This document shows, in pieces, positions 14,164-20,694 of a stretch of 20,694 nucleotides of DNA; position 1 is the stretch's first letter, and each line of letters begins with the position of its first letter. Position numbers and translations under genes: made by a program. Under the pieces are notes generated by a model, which saw only the letters and a program-made list of their open reading frames with translations, did not search any database and was not told the DNA's origin. The stretch is taken from contig CALHVB010000024.1 in assembly GCA_938039345.1 (NCBI GenBank), positions 1-20,694 of the forward strand, given 5' to 3'. The stretch comes from an uncultured Sediminicola sp. (GTDB taxonomy: Bacteria; Bacteroidota; Bacteroidia; Flavobacteriales; Flavobacteriaceae).

Positions 14164-16371
14164 ATGTGCCCAAAAAGACCCCAATTAAATAAGGTTTACT
14201 CATTAACGAGTTTTTTATTCTTTCTAAGTCTTATATCAAATGGGCAATCTACAGTACAAGCACAAAAAATAAAAGAAGCGCTTAACATTTCTAAAATAGA
14301 ATTATTTACTTCAAATCTAGAAAAAAACAATTCTTTAAAACAAGCAAAAATTGCAAATCTGGCAACTACTAAAGGTTGGAAAATTTCTGAGACAACAGCA
14401 GACGGCAACTATTCAGAATTACAAGATATTGGACCAGATGGCACTCCTCTTTATTATACTACATTTAACGATAATGTTAGTAAAGTTTCTAGAGCAGATG
14501 CTATGCACGATAATGGTTTATTGGGGATAGGAATAAATGGAGAAGGTATGAAAGTTGGTATATGGGATGCGGGAGCAGCACTAACCACACATCAAGAATT
14601 TGATACACGTGTAATTATTACAGATAACACTAGTGAAATAGCATCACATGCAACAATGGTATTAGGAACTATGGTTGCTTCTGGTGTTAAAGCAAAAGCA
14701 AAAGGAGTTGCCTACAAAGCAAATGCTATTACAAACGATTGGAGAAAAGATAAAATTGAAGTTACCCATGCTGCCTCAGAAGGCTTATTACTTTCTAATC
14801 ATTCTTACGGCATAAAATCTGATCGTGTACCAGATTGGTACTTTGGTTCTTATATACGTGTTTCTCAAGAATGGGATAACATTATGTATAACCTTCCCTA
14901 TTACTTAATGGTAACAGCAGCTGGTAATACACAACGTTTAGAAAACAACCAAGCTCCACTATACGGAAAAAGTGCAGATGGCTATGATTTAATGTTAGGA
15001 TTTACTGCTTCTAAAAATGGAATTACAGTAGCCGCAGCAGATACAGAAATAGATAGTAAAGGAAATATATTGGATGCCACAATTGCTCCCTACAGCAGCT
15101 TTGGCCCCGTAGATGATGGCCGTATAAAACCAGATATTGCGGGAAGTGGCACCAATATCTTTTCTACAAACTCATCAGGTGAAAAAAGCTACGATACTTT
15201 TTCTGGAACATCAATGGCATCACCTGGAGTAACAGCATCTATGTTGCTTCTACAACAGTATTATGAGAAGCTAAATGCTAATTATATGAAAGCAGCCACT
15301 TTAAAAGGCCTTACACTACATACAGCTGATGATGTAAATGAAAAAGGACCCGATTACAAAATGGGCTGGGGTATTATGAATGCAAAAAAAGCAGCAGAAC
15401 TAATTACTAATATAGATTATAGCGCTATAGTTTCTGAAGAAAAATTAAAGGATAATGAAAGCTATAGCATTACTGTTAATACGGACGGAAAAACTCCTTT
15501 AATAGCTTCTATTTCTTGGACAGACCCTGCTTCTGAGCATGTAAACGAGGGTATTTTAAATGATACTACACCTGCTTTGGTAAACGATTTAGATATTCGT
15601 ATTACAGATGAGGAGGGAAACATATATTTACCTTGGAAATTAAGTGCTTCTAATGCTAACGCAGCTGCTAAAAAAGGAGACAATCGTGTAGATCCTTTTG
15701 AAAGAATAGAGATTGATGCTCCAAAAGGAACATATACAATTACTATTAGCCATAAAAACAATTTAAAAAATAAGTCGCAAAATTTTTCTTTAATTGTTTC
15801 AGGGATAAGAATAACCGATTGTATTATTGATCAGCCAAATAATATTACACTTCATTCCCCAATAGATACTGCTATTACGCTAAAATGGGAGAAAATAAAA
15901 GATGCTTTTTATGAAGTACAATACAAACAAAAAAATACGGCTGATTGGTCTACACTATATACAGATGAAAACAATATTTCATTAGAAAACCTTAAAGAAA
16001 ACATTACTTATGAAATACAAGTAAGAACTTATTGCACAGAAAACATTATGTCTGATTACTCTTCAAAAGCTACTTTTACTTTTAATGGTGAAAAAACAGA
16101 CCTATCTACTGTTAGTGCTCTAGAAACTTATTCCAGTGAATCGGAATTACAATACTCCATATTTCCAAATCCGGTTGCAGAATACATTAACCTAGACGGA
16201 AATTTATCAAATGAATGCACTTATAATATTGTTAATATAGCAGGAGTAGTTGTAAAAAAAGGAACAATTAAAGAAAAACAAATTAACATTATTAATTTAC
16301 CTATTGGGTTGTATGTTTTAACTGTTACTGACAAAAATGAAACTAAATCTACTAAGTTTTATAAAAACTAA
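14164..16371 (+). CDS. Secreted S8 (subtilisin-like) serine peptidase with T9SS sorting domain
   Basis: A 735-residue secreted protease. The signal peptide is about residues 1-28 (hydrophobic LTSFLFFLSLISNG). The peptidase domain (about 120-415) has the triad D135 (GIWDAG), H162 (ASHATMVLG) and S350 (FSGTSMASPG), with the oxyanion Asn at N255 (AAGNTQ). The spacing from Asp to His is short (27 residues). A beta-rich P/homB-like segment follows (about 420-545), then a fibronectin type III domain (about 555-640). The C-terminal type A sorting domain (about 658-735) has the SIFPNPV opening and the LPIGLYVLTVTD block. It should cross the outer membrane by type IX secretion and be released or attached to the surface. 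It probably degrades extracellular protein. Its stop overlaps the convergent exonuclease stop by 4 nt, with no terminator between. Confidence 0.93.
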   Translation: MCPKRPQLNKVYSLTSFLFFLSLISNGQSTVQAQKIKEALNISKIELFTSNLEKNNSLKQAKIANLATTKGWKISETTADGNYSELQDIGPDGTPLYYTTFNDNVSKVSRADAMHDNGLLGIGINGEGMKVGIWDAGAALTTHQEFDTRVIITDNTSEIASHATMVLGTMVASGVKAKAKGVAYKANAITNDWRKDKIEVTHAASEGLLLSNHSYGIKSDRVPDWYFGSYIRVSQEWDNIMYNLPYYLMVTAAGNTQRLENNQAPLYGKSADGYDLMLGFTASKNGITVAAADTEIDSKGNILDATIAPYSSFGPVDDGRIKPDIAGSGTNIFSTNSSGEKSYDTFSGTSMASPGVTASMLLLQQYYEKLNANYMKAATLKGLTLHTADDVNEKGPDYKMGWGIMNAKKAAELITNIDYSAIVSEEKLKDNESYSITVNTDGKTPLIASISWTDPASEHVNEGILNDTTPALVNDLDIRITDEEGNIYLPWKLSASNANAAAKKGDNRVDPFERIEIDAPKGTYTITISHKNNLKNKSQNFSLIVSGIRITDCIIDQPNNITLHSPIDTAITLKWEKIKDAFYEVQYKQKNTADWSTLYTDENNISLENLKENITYEIQVRTYCTENIMSDYSSKATFTFNGEKTDLSTVSALETYSSESELQYSIFPNPVAEYINLDGNLSNECTYNIVNIAGVVVKKGTIKEKQINIINLPIGLYVLTVTDKNETKSTKFYKN

Positions 16372-17081
16372 ATCTTAGCTATTTCATGTTCTTCTAGTAA
16401 CTCATCATTTCTAAGTCTAAGAAAAACTTGTGCTGTGGTAATTACATCTAACTCACAATAAGTAACAATTCTATCTAAATTATTTTCCTCATAATAAACA
16501 TCTCTTACCATGCTTCCGTCTATATCTTCTTTAGGGGACGGAATACCTAATACATTTGCCATTAACTTTAAAGAAGTGTAATGTTTATAATCGCCAAACT
16601 TCCATAACTCTAGGGTATCTAAATGCGGTACTTCCCAAGGTTTTTTACCAAACAAGTTTAATTTATAGGGTAAATCTATCCTATGTATAAGCATGCGCCT
16701 TGCTATGTAAGGAAAATCAAATTCTTTTCCGTTATGACCACATAATAAATGCTTAGGAGTACTAAAATGGTTTTCTAGAAGATTCTTAAACTCTTTTAAT
16801 AGATTAGTTTCTTCTCCATGAAAGGTGGTAACTCTAAAATTTCTATTATCTCCTTTAAAATTAAAGTACCCAACAGAAATACATATAATTTTTCCAAATT
16901 CTGCCCATATACCTGCTCTATCATAAAACTCCTCAGCAGTGTATTCTTCTTTTCGTTGGTATTTAGATTTATGTTCCCAAAGCGCTTGTTTTTCATCATC
17001 TAAATCCTGAAACTTTGGTTCTTCTGGAACGGTTTCAATATCTAAAAAAAGAATATATTCTAGATTAATTTTATGTAGCAT
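16368..17081 (-). CDS. DnaQ-like 3'-5' exonuclease (PolB exonuclease-like)
   Basis: A 237-residue cytoplasmic nuclease. The DEDD motifs are Exo I LDIETVP (D14, E16), Exo II HNGKEFDFPYI (D122) and Exo III with Y208 and D212 (VTYCELDVITT), so it belongs to the DEDDy subgroup, as in the predicted PolB-like exonuclease family (PF10108). No polymerase domain is attached, and the protein is the usual length for stand-alone members. It may act in DNA repair or RNA trimming; which is unknown. It is transcribed alone, and its upstream region contains the near-perfect palindrome at 17168-17195. It meets the S8 protease gene tail to tail with overlapping stop codons. Confidence 0.9.
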   Translation of the reverse strand: MLHKINLEYILFLDIETVPEEPKFQDLDDEKQALWEHKSKYQRKEEYTAEEFYDRAGIWAEFGKIICISVGYFNFKGDNRNFRVTTFHGEETNLLKEFKNLLENHFSTPKHLLCGHNGKEFDFPYIARRMLIHRIDLPYKLNLFGKKPWEVPHLDTLELWKFGDYKHYTSLKLMANVLGIPSPKEDIDGSMVRDVYYEENNLDRIVTYCELDVITTAQVFLRLRNDELLEEHEIAKI

Positions 17082-17167
17082 TCTTAATTATTCTAATATA
17101 TTAATGCCTTTAAATATACAAACAAAAGCAGAATACAATTCTATAATAATTAATTTCAATTAAAAAC

Positions 17168-17195
17168 ATTAAACAAACTAATTAGTCTGTTTAAT
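17168..17195. promoter_or_regulatory. 28-bp near-perfect palindrome upstream of the exonuclease gene
   Basis: ATTAAACA and TGTTTAAT flank the perfect core ACTAATTAGT, and only one base pair in the whole 28 bp breaks the symmetry (A at 17176 against C at 17187). It resembles operators of TetR-type repressors. A 10-bp piece, TTAGTCTGTT (17182-17191), recurs inverted as AACAGACTAA at 17276-17285 in the alkyltransferase terminator. Confidence 0.5.
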
Positions 17196-17262
17196 TTCTT
17201 ATTAAAACCTTAGTATGCTGTCTATAAAAGTAAAAACATCGATAAAATGCTCCTTTAAAGAG

Positions 17263-17295
17263 GGTAAAAAAACAAAACAGACTAAGTGGTCTGTT
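17263..17295 (-). terminator. Intrinsic terminator after the alkyltransferase gene
   Basis: AACAGAC (17276-17282) and GTCTGTT (17289-17295) form a perfect 7-bp stem with a 6-nt loop. On the minus strand it is followed by TTTTGTTTTTTT. It lies 5 nt after the stop at 17300. Confidence 0.75.
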
Positions 17296-17299
17296 ATAA

Positions 17300-17773
17300 T
17301 TAAAAAAGTGTTTGTTGTTTTACAGGGCTTTCGTGATCTAAAAGCCACTTTTTACGATGTAATCCGCCTGCGTATCCAGTTAAGGAACCATCGCTTCCTA
17401 TTACTCTATGGCAAGGAACTATAATCCATAATGGATTTTTCCCATTTGCAGCAGCTACTGCTCTAATTGCTTTTGGGTCTCCTAATGTCTTAGATAATTG
17501 TAAATAAGAAACTGTTTTTCCATATGGAATATCTTGTAAAGCTTTCCATACTTTCTTTTGAAAATCTGTTCCTTGCGGGTTTAAATCAATATTAAAAACT
17601 GCTCGTTTTCCATTAAAATACTCCTTAATTTGATACGCTGCATCTTCTAATACTTCTGGGATAATCGTTGTTATTTCTTCATCATTATTTAAAACTACAA
17701 AAGATTGCAGGCCATTTTCATTACCCTCTAATACAGCAACACCGAGTGGTGTTTGTATCAGTGCTTTCTCCAT
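17300..17773 (-). CDS. ogt: Methylated-DNA--protein-cysteine S-methyltransferase
   Basis: A 157-residue suicide repair protein that transfers alkyl groups from O6-alkylguanine (and O4-alkylthymine) in DNA to its own cysteine. The active site IVPCHRVIGSDGSLTGYAGG has C121, and the helix-turn-helix with arginine finger is seen as KAIRAVAAANGKNPL (101-115). It contains only the transferase unit and lacks the Ada N-terminal regulatory domain, so it is a constitutive Ogt-type enzyme. The start overlaps the stop of the CNNM/CBS gene by one base (TAATG), so the two genes are cotranscribed and probably translationally coupled. The functional link between them is not obvious. Confidence 0.95.
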   Translation of the reverse strand: MEKALIQTPLGVAVLEGNENGLQSFVVLNNDEEITTIIPEVLEDAAYQIKEYFNGKRAVFNIDLNPQGTDFQKKVWKALQDIPYGKTVSYLQLSKTLGDPKAIRAVAAANGKNPLWIIVPCHRVIGSDGSLTGYAGGLHRKKWLLDHESPVKQQTLF

Positions 17774-18894
17774 TAGTTTGTTTCGGTATCTTCTGCCAAC
17801 ATACCCATTTTCTTAGCACGTACTTCCCATTTTTTACGGGCTAATTGTTGTAAATCTTCTGTTGTATCACTCTCATCTACAATTTCTAAACCTAATAGTG
17901 TTTCTATAACATCTTCCATAGTTACTAATCCACTAACAGAACCATACTCATCTACTACTAAGGCTATTTGTTGTCTTTCAGCAATAAAAATATCAAACAA
18001 CTCAGGAATAGGTGTATTTCTTTTCGTTACTATAATGTCTCTTTTTATACTAGATAAAGGTTTAGCCCCGTTTTCATGAATCATCTCCTCTAGCATTCTA
18101 TCTTTAAGTATAAAACCCGTAATTGTATCTTGATTTTCTCCATAAATAGGAATTCTAGAAAAACGCATTCTTGGATTTTCTTTAAAAAACGTTTCTATAG
18201 TGGTTTTTTCATCTGCTATTTTCATAACAGTTCTTGGGGTCATTACATGCTTAACCTCAATCTCGCTAAACTGTAATAAATTCTTAATTACTTTAGATTC
18301 CGATTCTTGAAAAACACCTTCTTCATGAGCTATATCTGCCATAGCCGTAAAATCTTCTCTACTAAGTACACTTCCATGACCACCCTTACCTCCCACTAAC
18401 TTAGTAAAAAGTTGTAAAACCCATAATAAACCAGTGTATTTAAGCCCTAAAACCATAATATTTAATGATTTTGAAGTAAAATTGGCTAATTTTTTCCAAT
18501 AGGTAGCACCAATAGTTTTAGGTATAATTTCTGAAGCTACTAATATTAAAATAGTCATAATAGTAGATACAATACCTACCATTAGTTCTTCTGAAAAGGT
18601 TACTCCAAGAACAGTACGTTCTGTAGTGCCATACAGTTCTGCATAGGCTACTTTTGCCTGTACACCAACTAATATTGCTCCTACAGTATGTGCAATTGTG
18701 TTTAATGTTAAAATAGCAATAAGAGGTTTATCTACATCCTTCTTTAATGCTTCTAATGTTTCTGCATAGGCTTTGCCTTCTTTCTTCTTAACATTAATAA
18801 AAGTAGGTGAAACACTTAATAATACTGCTTCTAAAATAGAACACAGAAAAGAAAAAAAGATAGAAACAAATGCGTAAATAATTAAAAGAGCCAT
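17773..18894 (-). CDS. CNNM transmembrane and CBS-pair protein (CorC/hemolysin family)
   Basis: A 373-residue membrane protein. The CNNM/DUF21 domain (about residues 1-180) has four hydrophobic segments: near 2-24, 60-80 (broken by charges), 95-120 and 145-165. The PKTIG motif typical of the family falls in SEIIPKTIGA. A CBS pair follows (about 210-345), starting at VKHVMTPRTVM and including ALVVDEYGSVSGLVTMEDVIETLLG. Members are linked to magnesium or other divalent cation export and can be controlled by nucleotide binding to the CBS domains. The protein stops about 28 residues after the CBS pair, so the C-terminal CorC_HlyC domain found in many longer relatives is absent. It is cotranscribed with the alkyltransferase. 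Confidence 0.9.
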   Translation of the reverse strand: MALLIIYAFVSIFFSFLCSILEAVLLSVSPTFINVKKKEGKAYAETLEALKKDVDKPLIAILTLNTIAHTVGAILVGVQAKVAYAELYGTTERTVLGVTFSEELMVGIVSTIMTILILVASEIIPKTIGATYWKKLANFTSKSLNIMVLGLKYTGLLWVLQLFTKLVGGKGGHGSVLSREDFTAMADIAHEEGVFQESESKVIKNLLQFSEIEVKHVMTPRTVMKIADEKTTIETFFKENPRMRFSRIPIYGENQDTITGFILKDRMLEEMIHENGAKPLSSIKRDIIVTKRNTPIPELFDIFIAERQQIALVVDEYGSVSGLVTMEDVIETLLGLEIVDESDTTEDLQQLARKKWEVRAKKMGMLAEDTETN

Positions 18895-18987
18895 GGTTAA
18901 TGTTTAGAGTACTAAAATAAGGATAAATTAGGTTAATTTATTGTGTATTTATAAACAGTTTACAATAATATAAATACTTTTATAAAA

Positions 18988-19027
18988 GAAAACACACTTT
19001 GTTCTATATAAAACAAAGTGTGTTTTC
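18988..19027 (-). terminator. Long-stem intrinsic terminator after the outer-membrane protein gene
   Basis: A perfect 16-bp stem, 18988-19003 with 19012-19027, closes an 8-nt loop (CTATATAA). On the minus strand the stem ends in TTTTC and continues TTTT, giving a U-rich tail about 30 nt after the stop at 19059. The stem is unusually long for a simple terminator and is A/T-rich at its base. Confidence 0.85.
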
Positions 19028-19058
19028 TCATTTAAATTAAAATATATTCTCTTAAAAA

Positions 19059-19916
19059 TTATTTTATATCTAAAAATATTCCTCCAGAAATAGAAGGGCT
19101 TGCAAAGATAATTCTTCCTTCAAAAGCACTAGTATAATTAAACGATAATCCTAGCTTTTTACTAATATAATACGCAGCCTCTATACCCGCAGAAGTATAT
19201 TCTACATTATTAGCAAAAATACTTCCTTGGCTATTATTTTGTGCAGATAAAGACCCGTTTTTTAAAGAACTTACTCTATCTAAACGCCCAATAAGCCATA
19301 GTTTTTGGTTTAATAAATTAACACCAAGCTCCAAACCTGCTCTAAATTCATCTGAAAAATCTTCTGTTCTATTATTATACCCTGTATACACTTTTGTATA
19401 AAGAGGAATTTCTCCTAATTTAAAAGGTATTCCTAAATTTAGTAAAACTAACTGATTAAATTCTCCATCACCTGTTTGTAAGCTGCCTTTTGTTTTACCT
19501 ACTGGTAATCCCAATTTAAGTGTAGTAGAAAGAGCTATGTTTTTATTTTTAAGCAAGCTGTAAGAAACACCAACATCTATATCACCAACACTATTTAAAG
19601 CATCTCCAGAAGTTAAAAGGTCCCCTGTTGTTCCCGATAATACATCATTTTGGTAAGAACGAGAGAAAAAAGGTAAATAAACCAAGACATCTAATTTATC
19701 TGTTAAACCATATTCTCCATAAAAACTAATATTAAACTGTCCTTGTGTTATATTTGGATCTATATCTCCTGTGTCTGTATAATGTTCATCTGATTGTATA
19801 TTCCAAGCAGAAAGTTTATAATATCCTTTTCCTTTTCCTTTTACCCACTGAGAATATATAGTGTTAGAAAATAGCATTAATACCGCGATAAATGCGAAAG
19901 TTGTTTTAATATTCAT
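19059..19916 (-). CDS. Outer-membrane beta-barrel-like (transporter/MetA-pathway type) protein
   Basis: A 285-residue exported protein. The signal peptide is about residues 1-22 (TFAFIAVLMLFSNTIYSQ). The mature protein starts WVKGKGKGYYKLSAWN and is built of alternating amphipathic strands (FNISFYGEYGLTDKLDVLVYLPFF, DIDVGVSYSLL, ALSTTLKLGLPVGKTKG, AGIEAAYYISKKLGLSFNYTSAF). This is the pattern of the PF13557-like barrel family annotated as transporters or phenol-degradation MetA-like proteins. The transported molecule is unknown. It follows the Big2-DM13 lipoprotein gene by 17 nt and forms a two-gene operon with it, so both probably act together in the outer envelope. Confidence 0.75.
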   Translation of the reverse strand: MNIKTTFAFIAVLMLFSNTIYSQWVKGKGKGYYKLSAWNIQSDEHYTDTGDIDPNITQGQFNISFYGEYGLTDKLDVLVYLPFFSRSYQNDVLSGTTGDLLTSGDALNSVGDIDVGVSYSLLKNKNIALSTTLKLGLPVGKTKGSLQTGDGEFNQLVLLNLGIPFKLGEIPLYTKVYTGYNNRTEDFSDEFRAGLELGVNLLNQKLWLIGRLDRVSSLKNGSLSAQNNSQGSIFANNVEYTSAGIEAAYYISKKLGLSFNYTSAFEGRIIFASPSISGGIFLDIK

Positions 19917-19933
19917 TAATAAAATATATAGTG

Positions 19934-20635
19934 TTAATTAATTTCTCCTTCGCCAATTTTTACACCAAATGGTTTACACCAATATAATACGTGTGAATAC
20001 CTTTTAAGCCCTATGTCTGGTATTGTGTAAGAGTGTGCTCCATTAAATACTGTAACTTTTCCTATTTCATAGGCATCTCCTCCAATAGAATTAGGATTAT
20101 TAGAAAGGTAAACATAAAGACCAGGCAAACTAGATGAAGCTACATAATTGCTATCTATATTTAATAATAAGTCATTCGTATTTTCTATTTGACTTAAAGT
20201 AAAATCACCTGCTAAACTATAGCTACTTGTGGTTACAATTTCTCCTGTTTTCTCATTATCATCATTTTCTTCTTCTATTGGTTGTTCTTTACCAATTCCT
20301 CTTACAACAAGAGACTCTCTATCTTCTACCGTTATGTTATCTTGATTTAGAGATGCTGTTATAGCTACTTCTCCTTCTTTTAATCCTGTAGCCAAACCAT
20401 TTTCATTAATAGTTACTATTGTTGCATCTGAACTAGACCATGAAATATTCAAATCTTCTACTTCACCAATATTATTTAAATAAATGGCTTCAAACTGATA
20501 AGATTCATCTACTTCAATGTTTTTTACCGAAGAAGTTATTCTAATAGTAGGCTCTACGGCATCATCTATAAAATCTTCTCCAATACAGCTGTTAAACAAT
20601 ATCGCGAAAAACAATAGGTATCTATAATGCTTCAT
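19934..20635 (-). CDS. Lipoprotein with bacterial Ig-like (Big2) and DM13 domains
   Basis: A 233-residue envelope lipoprotein. The signal ends in LFNSC with lipidated C17. Residues about 28-112 form a Big2 Ig-like domain (ISWSSSDATIVTINENGLATGL is split over 64-85; the GLATGLKEGEVAITA block is diagnostic). A Glu/Asp-rich linker (about 116-132) leads to a C-terminal DM13-like domain (about 135-233) with SLAGDFTLSQ, LPGLYVYLSNNP, the YTIP block and the conserved cysteine C220 in LYWCKPFGV. DM13 is a predicted redox or electron-transfer domain; the function here is not proven. The gene leads an operon with the beta-barrel protein. Confidence 0.8.
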   Translation of the reverse strand: MKHYRYLLFFAILFNSCIGEDFIDDAVEPTIRITSSVKNIEVDESYQFEAIYLNNIGEVEDLNISWSSSDATIVTINENGLATGLKEGEVAITASLNQDNITVEDRESLVVRGIGKEQPIEEENDDNEKTGEIVTTSSYSLAGDFTLSQIENTNDLLLNIDSNYVASSSLPGLYVYLSNNPNSIGGDAYEIGKVTVFNGAHSYTIPDIGLKRYSHVLYWCKPFGVKIGEGEIN

Positions 20636-20669
20636 TTTATTCTTTTGTTAGGAGTCGGGTTACCATAAA

Positions 20670-20677
20670 CAAACTTA
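20670..20677 (-). promoter_or_regulatory. Candidate -7 element for the Big2-DM13 operon
   Basis: On the minus strand this reads TAAGTTTG, an exact TAnnTTTG match 34 nt upstream of the ATG at 20635. The expected -33 would lie at or beyond the window edge and cannot be checked. Confidence 0.4.
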
Positions 20678-20694
20678 CAGATTTTTTAAAATAC

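Noticed and set aside
17215..17424. Plus-strand open frame of 69 codons overlapping the ogt 3' end and terminator
   Set aside because: It reads through the ogt terminator hairpin and antisense to the conserved active-site region, so it is a shadow.

Overview
The window is a stretch of AT-rich chromosome from a member of the Bacteroidota, most likely a marine or environmental Flavobacteriaceae. Four things support this. The secreted subtilase ends in a type IX secretion sorting domain. Several starts are preceded by the Bacteroidota promoter signature TAnnTTTG rather than by Shine-Dalgarno sites. Lipoprotein signals are abundant. The housekeeping neighbours (nadD, gmk, yicC) look typical of the group. 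No rRNA, tRNA, insertion sequence, phage gene or CRISPR array was seen.

Layout. Positions 1-1736 (minus) hold a tightly packed run, yicC, gmk and nadD (cut by the window edge), with overlapping stops and starts. Positions 1806-10452 hold an accessory carbohydrate locus in four transcription units. On the minus strand these are a TIM-barrel enzyme plus a DUF1080 lipoprotein (3662 to 1806), an MFS transporter plus a Gfo/Idh/MocA dehydrogenase (6734 to 4409), and a TIM-barrel lipoprotein (7958 to 6963). On the plus strand, divergently, are a GMC oxidoreductase and its Tat-type small subunit (8088-10452). A lone ASCH-domain gene sits inside the locus. Positions 10453-11762 are mostly non-coding, with a 27-codon membrane peptide ORF, a small lipoprotein and two almost identical terminator hairpins. 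Positions 11763-16371 encode HflX, an endonuclease/exonuclease/phosphatase-family protein and a secreted S8 protease. Positions 16368-18894 encode a DnaQ-like exonuclease, an O6-alkylguanine-DNA alkyltransferase and a CNNM/CBS membrane protein. Positions 19059-20635 encode an outer-membrane barrel-like protein and a Big2-DM13 lipoprotein.

How the genes work together. The accessory locus reads as a 3-keto-glycoside pathway. A Tat-exported FAD dehydrogenase would oxidise C3 of a sugar or glycoside. The DUF1080 lipoprotein would cleave the 3-keto-glycoside. The barrel proteins would hydrate or isomerise the product. The MFS carrier would import it, and the NAD-type dehydrogenase would restore a normal sugar. 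The substrate cannot be read from the sequence.

The most unusual points are as follows. The GMC gene is split by a one-base shift at an A7 run that forms an in-phase A AAA AAC slippery heptamer. The MFS promoter is flanked by a perfect 30-bp palindrome upstream and a related inverted repeat at the predicted transcription start, with a LacI-like site further upstream. A duplicated terminator module brackets a small lipoprotein gene. A near-perfect 28-bp palindrome lies upstream of the exonuclease gene.
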